A stretch of 12,304 bases of DNA from the NCBI GenBank assembly GCA_964423545.1, contig CAYRFV010000168.1, positions 1-12,304 on the forward strand, in the 5' to 3' direction. This document shows positions 6,456 through 12,304 of this stretch, piece after piece (positions within the stretch are counted from its first letter, which is position 1; the number at the start of each line of letters is the position of its first letter). The stretch comes from JALOOE01 sp964423545. GTDB taxonomy: Bacteria; Chloroflexota; Anaerolineae; CG2-30-64-16. The notes beneath the pieces were generated by a model. The model did no database searches. It worked only from the letters and a program-made list of their open reading frames with translations, and was not told the DNA's origin. The translations under genes were made by a program, and so were the position numbers.

Positions 6456-7241
6456 ATGCACATCCTCAAGCTGATCTCCACTTTTCTGAAGGTGAATCTG
6501 CAGATTGCGCTGGCATACCGCGCCGATACGGCGGTCAACATCTTGCTGAACCTCATGTGGCTGGGCTGGGAGCTGCTGAGCCTGAGCATCATCTTCAGCA
6601 ACACGGCTTCGCTGGGCGGCTGGGGCATGGGGGAGTTAATCGCTCTGCTGGGGGTCTTTCGCCTGGTGAACACTCTGATGGCCGCGGTGATCTGGCCGGC
6701 CACCGAGAAGTTCAACGCCAGCGTGCGCGACGGATCGCTGGACTACACGCTATTGCAGCCCGCGGACAGCCTCTTCCTGGTCAGCTTCTCGCGCATCGTG
6801 CTCTGGCGCATCTGGGATCTGGCGCTGGGCGTCATCCTCATCGCCGTCGGCATTTCGCTCAGCGGTCGGAGCACGGACCTGGCCGGCGTGGTGAGCTTCG
6901 CGGCGCTGCTCGCTTCGGGCCTGGTCGTGATCTACAGCCTGTGGGTGGTGATGGTGGCGGCGACCTTCTGGTTCGTCAAGTTCGATAACAATGTGACGAT
7001 CCTGCAGGCGCTGCTCGACGCCGGTCGCTACCCGGCGACGATCTACCCGCCGTGGCTGCGGGTGATTGTGACCTTCCTGGTGCCGATTGCCGTGGCGACC
7101 ACCGTGCCGCTGCAAGGACTGCGCGGGGACCTGGCCGCGTGGCAGGTGTTCATGTTCCTGGCCGTGGGGGTGGCCGCCCTCATCATCTCGCGACAGGTAT
7201 GGAAGGCCGGGGTGCGCCGCTACAGCGGCGCCAGCAGTTAG
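6456..7241 (+). CDS. ABC-2 family exporter permease, second subunit
   Basis: 261 residues with about six membrane segments. It has RDGSLDYTLLQPADS (91-105), the counterpart of the loop motif in the preceding permease, and DAGRYPATIYPPWLRV (188-203), which resembles the GRYP-IYP-WLR motif of COG3694-type permeases (from memory). The ATG at 6456 follows the previous stop codon by 5 bp. The open frame extends upstream to 6099, but that extension overlaps the first permease in another frame and does not look like protein, so the 6456 start is preferred. Its stop codon TAG overlaps the TAA of the convergent dehydratase gene on the other strand. It pairs with the preceding permease to form the membrane part of the exporter. 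Confidence 0.9.
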   Translation: MHILKLISTFLKVNLQIALAYRADTAVNILLNLMWLGWELLSLSIIFSNTASLGGWGMGELIALLGVFRLVNTLMAAVIWPATEKFNASVRDGSLDYTLLQPADSLFLVSFSRIVLWRIWDLALGVILIAVGISLSGRSTDLAGVVSFAALLASGLVVIYSLWVVMVAATFWFVKFDNNVTILQALLDAGRYPATIYPPWLRVIVTFLVPIAVATTVPLQGLRGDLAAWQVFMFLAVGVAALIISRQVWKAGVRRYSGASS

Positions 7242-8401
7242 GCGAAAAATGAGCTATCCGTCCGCACATGCGCCCGCGCCACCTCCTCGTTCAACGTCAG
7301 ACCCAGGCCCGGCTTGTCGGGCAGCACGATCGTCCCGTTGCGGATGATTGGCTCGCCGACAATCAGGTCGTCCCACCACGGCACATCCTGCCCGTGGAAC
7401 TCCATTACCATGAAGTTCCGGATAGAGGCACAGGCGTGCGCCGCAGCCAGCGTGGCAACCGGGCTGCTGACGTTGTGAGCCGCCATCGGGATGTAGTAGA
7501 TGTCGGCCAGATCGGCAACCTTCTTGGCTTCGAGCAGGCCGCCCACGCGCGGTACGTCGGGCTGGACGATGTCCACCGCCTGCGTGGTGATCATCTCGCG
7601 CAGGCCGTGGCGGGTGTAGTGATTCTCACCGCAGCAGATCGGCACCGGCGAATTGTCGGTCACCCGTTTGAGCGCCTCGATGTTGTCCGGCGGCGTCGGG
7701 TCTTCCAGCCACATCAGCTTGAACGGCTCCAGCTCTCGCGCCAGGGTGATCACGTCGCGCGTGTTGTAGTTCCAATGGCAGTCCACAGCAAACTCGACCA
7801 TCGGACCGATCTCCTCCCGCACCGCGGCCACGAGTGAGACAATCAGGTCGATCTCGGCCCGCGACAGCGGCTGCTGCTGGCCCTGCGTCCATCCCCTGCC
7901 GATACCCACGTGATGTGGGTCAATGAAACGCCCAGGAGCGATATTGTCCACATCGAACTTGATGGCGCTGAAGCCCCTGACCAGCGCGCCCCTGGCCCGC
8001 TCCTTCCAGGACGCCAGCGTCGGCTCGTCGCCGTGACCACAGTCAGCGTAGGTGCGGATCGCCGTGCGATAGCGACCGCCGAGGAGATTGTAGATGGGGG
8101 TGTTGAGCGCCTGCCCCACGATATCCCACAGCGCCATCTCGATGCCGCTGACCGCGTTCACCGCCACGCCCCCCATCGAGCCCGCGCCCGAAGTGGCGCG
8201 AATCATCTTCTGGTAGAGCCAGTCGATGTTGTGCGGGTCTTCCTCAAGCAGAACATGCTTCAGACGGCGCACGATCGTCTCCACGCCGCCGCCGTAGTAG
8301 CATTCGCCCAGGCCGATCAGCCCCTCGTCGGTATAGACGCGGACGAGGATCCACTCGAAATTGGCTTGGAGCGAGGCCGTGCGGACATCGGTTATCTTCA
8401 T
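7238..8401 (-). CDS. Mandelate racemase/muconate lactonizing-family enzyme, probable acid-sugar dehydratase
   Basis: 387 residues, complete enolase-superfamily fold: N-terminal capping domain (about 1-120) and barrel (about 130-360). Predicted Mg ligands are D207, E233 (WLEDP) and E259 (CGEN). Predicted acid/base residues are K148 in IKFDVD (KxD rather than KxK), H209 in the DCH motif and H309 in AAHNVSSP. The DxH plus distal His pattern is that of sugar-acid dehydratases such as galactonate dehydratase, so the likely reaction is dehydration of an aldonate to a 2-keto-3-deoxy acid. The family also includes racemases and lactonizing enzymes, so substrate and even reaction are uncertain. The ATG at 8401 has GGAGG 6 nt upstream. 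It lies 77 bp after the exporter pair on the same strand with no terminator visible, so it may share their transcript. Its 3' end overlaps the convergent permease by 4 nt. Confidence 0.9.
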   Translation of the reverse strand: MKITDVRTASLQANFEWILVRVYTDEGLIGLGECYYGGGVETIVRRLKHVLLEEDPHNIDWLYQKMIRATSGAGSMGGVAVNAVSGIEMALWDIVGQALNTPIYNLLGGRYRTAIRTYADCGHGDEPTLASWKERARGALVRGFSAIKFDVDNIAPGRFIDPHHVGIGRGWTQGQQQPLSRAEIDLIVSLVAAVREEIGPMVEFAVDCHWNYNTRDVITLARELEPFKLMWLEDPTPPDNIEALKRVTDNSPVPICCGENHYTRHGLREMITTQAVDIVQPDVPRVGGLLEAKKVADLADIYYIPMAAHNVSSPVATLAAAHACASIRNFMVMEFHGQDVPWWDDLIVGEPIIRNGTIVLPDKPGLGLTLNEEVARAHVRTDSSFFA

Positions 8402-8478
8402 AGATCCCTCCGATCATCTCAAGGTGCGGATGTGAACCGGCCGACAGCCACTGCGCGAAGCCGGCAGCACGTAGCGCA

Positions 8479-10419
8479 TCACGCAGCCGCGGGGTTCGCC
8501 AACGCCAGCGCCGCATCCCGGTCCTGTCGTTCCCGCTCTCCCGCAGCGCGAGCAGTGGCCCGAAACTGGCTCGTATATAGATGGTAGTAGAAGCCCCGCT
8601 GCGCCAGCAGCGTCTCGTGTCTGCCCCGCTCAATGATCTCGCCACGGTTGATGACCAGGATTTGATCGGCGTTGCGAATCGTGCTCAGGCGGTGTGCGAT
8701 GACGAAGCTCGTGCGTCCAGCCATCAGCCGCAGCATCGCTTCCTGGATGTGCTGCTCGGTGCGCGTATCCACGCTGCTCGTAGCCTCGTCCAGGATCAGA
8801 ATGCTCGGATCAGCAAGGATCGCCCGTGCGATGGCGATCAGCTGGCGCTGCCCCTGGCTCAGGTTGCCGGCCCGCTCCGACAGCATCGTATCATACCCCT
8901 GGGGCAGGCGGTGGATGAACTGATCGGCGTTGGCCAGCCTGGCTGCCGCGATCACCTCCTCATCGGTCGCATCAGGCCGGCCATAGCGAATGTTCGCCAT
9001 GACCGTGTCGGCGAAGAGGAACGTGTCTTGCAGCACGATCCCCAGTTGGCGGCGCAGATCTTCTCGCTTGATGTCGCAGATATCGCGGCCATCGATGCAG
9101 ATGCGGCCGCCATGGATGTCGTAAAAGCGGGTCAGCAGGTTGACGATCGTGGTCTTGCCGGCGCCCGTTGGTCCTACGAGCGCCACCACCTGGCCCGGCT
9201 CGGCATGCAGGTTGACGTGCTTCAGTACGGGCACCCCCTCGTCATAGGCGAAACTCACGTCGTCGAAGACCACATCGCCGTTGACCTGCTCCAACGGCAG
9301 AGCATCGGGCGCATCGACCTGGTCGGGCACTTCGTCGATCGTCTGAAAGACCCGCTCGGCCCCGGCCACCGCCGACTGGAGCGAATTGTACAGGCTGGCG
9401 ATCTCATTGAGCGGTCGGCCGAACTGGCGCGAATAGCTGATGAAACTGGCGATCGTGCCTACCGTCGCTGTTCCGCCCAACACCATCAGTCCGCCGACAC
9501 CGGCCACGATCGCCAGGCCGACGTTGTTGACGAAGTTCATGATGGGACCGATGAAGCCGGCGAAGATCTGCGCACGCGTCGCCGCGCGCCGCAGGCTCTG
9601 GTTGGCGGAGCCAAACTCCTGCATCGCCATCTGTTCGCGGCCATAGGCTTTGACCACGCGCTGGCCGGAGATCGTCTCCTCGATGATGCCGTTCAGCACA
9701 CCCAAGGTTGCCTGCTGCTGACGGAAACCGGCGCGCGTGTGGCTGCCCAGCCAGCGAGTCAGCACCAGCATCATCGCCGGGATGGTCACCAGCGTCACAA
9801 GGGCCAGTCGCCAGTTGAGCAGCAGCATCACCAGGGTGACCCCGATCAGCGACAGGGCGCCCGAGACGAGTTGGGTGACCCCCTGCGCCAGGACCATGCT
9901 GATATTCTCGACGTCATTCGTCAGCCGGCTCATCAGATCACCGTGCGCCCGCTGGTCGAAGAAGCGCAGCGACAGAGTCTGCACGTTCTCAAACAGGTCG
10001 TTGCGGATATCGCGCACGGTGCGCTGCGACGCGCCGGCCATAACGTAGGCTTGCAGCCAGGTGAAAAAAGAGACCAGCACATAGACCACGAGCATCAGCG
10101 CACAGGTGCGGGCCAGTGCACCCAGGTCCCCCTTCATCATGGCCTCGTCGATCGCCTGGCCAAGCAAGTAGGGTCCCATCAGGTTCAGGCCAACCGTCGC
10201 GACCACGGCCAGACCCGCCACGATCAGCGCGGCTCGCTGGCGGCGCAGATAGATCCAGAGCCGCAGCACGGTGCCGCGCGGGTTCTTGGCCTTATCCACC
10301 TTGCGCATGAAGTGAGCTCCCGGTCCCCCGCCGGGCCCACCCCCTGGCCGGCCCATCATCATCCCGGGCGGCGGGAGCGACTGCACTTCCTCTACACGCC
10401 GGCTTTGTGGCTCAGCCAT
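8479..10419 (-). CDS. Heterodimeric ABC exporter subunit with consensus catalytic site
   Basis: 646-residue fused membrane/ATPase half-transporter. It opens with a Pro/Gly/Met-rich tail (about 16-38), then a six-helix type I exporter membrane domain (about 55-350) and an ATPase domain (about 380-620). Motifs: Walker A GPTGAGKTT (416-424), Q-loop Q464, signature NLSQGQ (519-524, second Gly of LSGGQ replaced by Gln), Walker B ILILDEATS (540-548) with catalytic E545, and switch His H576. Its Walker boxes are intact while its signature is non-canonical; the partner encoded just upstream has the opposite pattern, as in TM287/288- or LmrCD-type heterodimers. The ATG at 10419 overlaps the partner's stop by 8 nt, implying translational coupling. 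Such pumps expel lipids, peptides or drugs; the substrate here is unknown. Confidence 0.94.
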   Translation of the reverse strand: MAEPQSRRVEEVQSLPPPGMMMGRPGGGPGGGPGAHFMRKVDKAKNPRGTVLRLWIYLRRQRAALIVAGLAVVATVGLNLMGPYLLGQAIDEAMMKGDLGALARTCALMLVVYVLVSFFTWLQAYVMAGASQRTVRDIRNDLFENVQTLSLRFFDQRAHGDLMSRLTNDVENISMVLAQGVTQLVSGALSLIGVTLVMLLLNWRLALVTLVTIPAMMLVLTRWLGSHTRAGFRQQQATLGVLNGIIEETISGQRVVKAYGREQMAMQEFGSANQSLRRAATRAQIFAGFIGPIMNFVNNVGLAIVAGVGGLMVLGGTATVGTIASFISYSRQFGRPLNEIASLYNSLQSAVAGAERVFQTIDEVPDQVDAPDALPLEQVNGDVVFDDVSFAYDEGVPVLKHVNLHAEPGQVVALVGPTGAGKTTIVNLLTRFYDIHGGRICIDGRDICDIKREDLRRQLGIVLQDTFLFADTVMANIRYGRPDATDEEVIAAARLANADQFIHRLPQGYDTMLSERAGNLSQGQRQLIAIARAILADPSILILDEATSSVDTRTEQHIQEAMLRLMAGRTSFVIAHRLSTIRNADQILVINRGEIIERGRHETLLAQRGFYYHLYTSQFRATARAAGERERQDRDAALALANPAAA

Positions 10420-12157
10420 GGGCGCTCACTCCATTTTCCATCTGCGATTCGTAAATCTCACGATAGATCGGGCTCGAACCCATCAGTTGCTCGTGCGTCC
10501 CTTGGGCCACGATCTCGCCGTCGTCCAGCACCAGGATCTTGTCGGCATTCAGCACGGTGCTGATGCGCTGCGCCACAACCAGGCCGGTGCGTCCAGCCAG
10601 CGCCGAGGCCATCGCCGCCTGGATGCGTGCTTCGGTCTCCACATCGACGGAGCTGGTGCTGTCATCGAGGATCAGCACCGCCGGCTGCGTGAGCAGCGCT
10701 CTGGCAATGGCGATGCGCTGCTTCTGCCCGCCGGACAGGTTCACCCCGCGCTGCCCGACCATCGAGTCGTAGCCGGCGGGGAAGCTCATGATGAAGTCGT
10801 GCGCTTGCGCCATCGTGGCTGCGGCGATCACCTCCTCATCGCTGGCGTCGGGCCTGCCATATCGGATGTTGTCGCGAATCGTCCCGCTGAACAGGATCGA
10901 CTCCTGCAGTGCGACCCCGATTCTGCGGCGCAGCGCCAGCTCATCGACATCGCGAATATCCACGCCGTCGATGAGCACCCGCCCCGCGCTCACATCGTAG
11001 AAGCGCGGGATGAGATGCACCAGACTCGACTTGCCCGACCCGGTTGCGCCGAGCAGCGCCACCGTCTGCCCCGGCTCGGCGACAAAGCTGATGTTCTTGA
11101 GCACGGGATCGTGGTCGACGCCGTTGTAGCTGAAGCTGACATCCTCGAAAGCAATCTGACCTTGCGGCACGCAGTCGGCGAGTGCGCCCGGCTTGTTCTT
11201 GATCTCCGGCTCGCTGTTTAGCACCTCATGGATCCGCTCCGCAGACGCCTCGGAGCGGGACAGCCGCATCGTCAGCATACTGACCATCATGAGCGACATC
11301 AGCGTCTGCGTCAGATAGTTAATGAAGGCGATCACCTGCCCCACCTGCAAACCGCCCAGCTTGACCTGGGCGCCGCCGAACCAGAGCGCGGCGACCACGC
11401 CGAAGTTGAGGATCAACATCACGAGGGGCATGTTCAGCGCCAGTGCGCGCGCCGCCGTGATGTTCTGATCCATCAGGCTGTCGTTGGCGCGACGAAAGCG
11501 GCCGATCTCGTGGCGCTCTTGCACGAACGCCTTGACCACGCGCACGCCGGCCAGGTTCTCTTGCAGCACCGTGTTGACCCGGTCGAGTCGGCGCTGCACC
11601 TCGCCGAACATCGGATAGGTCTTGCGGATGGTCCAGACCAGCACCGCGGCGACCAGCGGGATGAGAACTACGAACAGGAGCGCCAACTGCGGACTGGTCA
11701 TGATCGCCAGGATCAGGCTGCCGACCATCAACAGCGGCGCACGCACCATGATCCTGAGCAGCATGGTCACCATCTCCTGCACCTGGGTCACGTCATTGGT
11801 GAGACGGGTGATCAGTTTTCCCGTATCCAGCTTGTCCAGGTTGCCGAAGGAGAGCGCCTGCACTTTGGCGAACAGCGTGCCGCGCAGATCGGCGCCGAAG
11901 CCCATTGCTGCCAGCACCGAGAATACCGTGCAACCCATGCCACCGACCAGCCCAAACGCGGCCAGAACGACCATGAGCAGCCCGGTCTGAATGACCACGG
12001 TCATATTCGACTGAGCCAGGCCCTGGTCGATGATATGCTCGACCATGCGCGGCTGCAGGAGATCCATCGCGACCTCCAGCATCATCAGCAGCGGCGCCAG
12101 GACGGCCCAATGCCAGTAGGGTCTAAGGAAACGGCCCAGCCCCCGTGTTGCTTGCAT
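10412..12157 (-). CDS. Heterodimeric ABC exporter subunit with degenerate ATPase site
   Basis: 581 residues from the ATG at 12157. Six-helix exporter membrane domain (about 10-310) and ATPase domain (about 335-570). Motifs: Walker A GATGSGKSS (370-378), Q-loop Q418, canonical signature LSGGQ (474-478). Walker B is AVLILDDSTSS, where D499 replaces the catalytic Glu, and the switch His is Gln (Q530 in VVAQRIST). Its own Walker site should therefore hydrolyse ATP poorly, while its LSGGQ completes the active site of the partner subunit. Start choice: the frame is open up to a TTG at 12196, but the ATG at 12157 has a GGAGGGGTGA ribosome site 7 nt upstream, and the 13 extra residues add nothing recognisable. 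It is followed by the partner gene with an 8-nt overlap. Confidence 0.94.
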   Translation of the reverse strand: MQATRGLGRFLRPYWHWAVLAPLLMMLEVAMDLLQPRMVEHIIDQGLAQSNMTVVIQTGLLMVVLAAFGLVGGMGCTVFSVLAAMGFGADLRGTLFAKVQALSFGNLDKLDTGKLITRLTNDVTQVQEMVTMLLRIMVRAPLLMVGSLILAIMTSPQLALLFVVLIPLVAAVLVWTIRKTYPMFGEVQRRLDRVNTVLQENLAGVRVVKAFVQERHEIGRFRRANDSLMDQNITAARALALNMPLVMLILNFGVVAALWFGGAQVKLGGLQVGQVIAFINYLTQTLMSLMMVSMLTMRLSRSEASAERIHEVLNSEPEIKNKPGALADCVPQGQIAFEDVSFSYNGVDHDPVLKNISFVAEPGQTVALLGATGSGKSSLVHLIPRFYDVSAGRVLIDGVDIRDVDELALRRRIGVALQESILFSGTIRDNIRYGRPDASDEEVIAAATMAQAHDFIMSFPAGYDSMVGQRGVNLSGGQKQRIAIARALLTQPAVLILDDSTSSVDVETEARIQAAMASALAGRTGLVVAQRISTVLNADKILVLDDGEIVAQGTHEQLMGSSPIYREIYESQMENGVSAHG

Positions 12158-12164
12158 ACCGTGT

Positions 12165-12174
12165 TCACCCCTCC
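12165..12174 (-). promoter_or_regulatory. Ribosome binding site that fixes the exporter gene start
   Basis: GGAGGGGTGA on the minus strand ends 7 nt before the ATG at 12157. It favours that start over the in-frame TTG at 12196, which has no comparable site. Confidence 0.7.
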
Positions 12175-12179
12175 AGATC

Positions 12180-12205
12180 ATTTGCCGGCTCAGCAATTTG
12201 CCGGC
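12180..12205 (-). repeat. Two direct copies of a 10-bp sequence upstream of the exporter pair
   Basis: ATTTGCCGGC occurs at 12180-12189 and 12196-12205 (plus-strand reading), 16 bp apart start to start, with 6 bp between copies. It lies in the 73-bp gap between the upstream gene fragment and the exporter start, just before the ribosome site. Spacing of about one and a half helical turns and the palindromic GCCGGC core allow an operator, but chance in GC-rich DNA cannot be excluded. Confidence 0.35.
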
Positions 12206-12230
12206 GCTTCATCCCTGCTATCGGAAATCC

Positions 12231-12304
12231 TTATGCGGGAAAGTCGCCGCCCACCGTGCGACCCAGGTTCTCACGCATGTCGACCAGCAGCCGACGCAGG
12301 ATGA
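12231..12304 (-). CDS. C-terminal end of an unidentified protein, partial
   Basis: Only the last 23 codons and the TAA stop (12231-12233) are inside the window. The visible tail includes LRRLLVDMRENLGRT. I do not recognise the family. It is co-directional with the exporter pair and 73 bp upstream of it, a place where such exporters often have a regulator gene (MarR, PadR or TetR type), but nothing visible here proves that. The frame is supported by a natural-looking tail with codon use like its neighbours. Confidence 0.5.
   Translation of the reverse strand, partial: ILRRLLVDMRENLGRTVGGDFPA

Noticed and set aside
8402..8478. Possible terminator between the exporter pair and the dehydratase gene
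   Set aside because: Only a weak GCCGGC/GTCGGC pairing with a 14-nt loop and no U tract.
8581..10563. 660-codon plus-strand open frame
   Set aside because: It is antisense to the exporter subunit across its whole length; the Asp/His/Gln/Arg-rich product with no domain marks it as a shadow of third-position GC bias.
12158..12196. TTG start adding 13 residues to the degenerate exporter subunit
   Set aside because: The ATG at 12157 has a strong ribosome site at 12165-12174; the TTG has none.
11228..12304. 358-codon plus-strand open frame ending at the window edge
   Set aside because: Antisense to the degenerate exporter subunit, extremely His/Gln-rich, with no ribosome site or domain.
1..12304. 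tRNA, rRNA, CRISPR arrays, insertion sequences, attachment sites
   Set aside because: No cloverleaf, regular spacer repeats, transposase-like protein or long terminal inverted repeats were seen on either strand.

Overview
The window is high-GC DNA, densely packed with genes on both strands, with no rRNA, tRNA, CRISPR array or insertion sequence that I can see. The style suggests a Chloroflexota bacterium (Anaerolineae/Caldilinea-like). The main hint is the solute-binding lipoprotein, which has a twin-arginine lipoprotein signal followed by a Val/Glu/Lys-rich linker, a style I associate with that phylum. The taxonomic call is inference, not proof.

Layout. (1) Positions 1-4442, minus strand, read right to left: a carbohydrate ABC importer lipoprotein (3009-4442), a single 641-residue permease that fuses the two usual CUT1 membrane subunits (1017-2942), and a glucarate-dehydratase-like enolase-superfamily enzyme cut by the window edge (1-914). 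A near-consensus promoter (4488-4516) drives the set. GC-rich stem-loops sit just after the stop codons of the first two genes. No importer ATPase is present. (2) Positions 4626-7241, plus strand, divergent from (1): an ABC-2 type exporter made of one ATPase and two six-helix permeases, in a tight operon. (3) Positions 7238-12304, minus strand: the end of an unidentified upstream gene, then a heterodimeric ABC exporter pair with one degenerate and one consensus ATPase site, overlapping by 8 nt, then a second enolase-superfamily dehydratase. This last gene meets the ABC-2 operon tail to tail with a 4-nt overlap.

How it fits together. The importer plus glucarate-dehydratase-like enzyme looks like an uptake-and-catabolism unit for a sugar acid or a glycan-derived sugar. 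The second dehydratase, with a different active-site pattern (KxD and DxH plus a C-terminal His), suggests a wider sugar-acid locus into which two exporter modules are interleaved. The exporters' substrates cannot be read from sequence. The most unusual item is the natural fusion of both importer permease halves into one polypeptide with a hydrophobic linker. The largest gene-free stretch is 4443-4625 (183 bp), the divergent promoter region.
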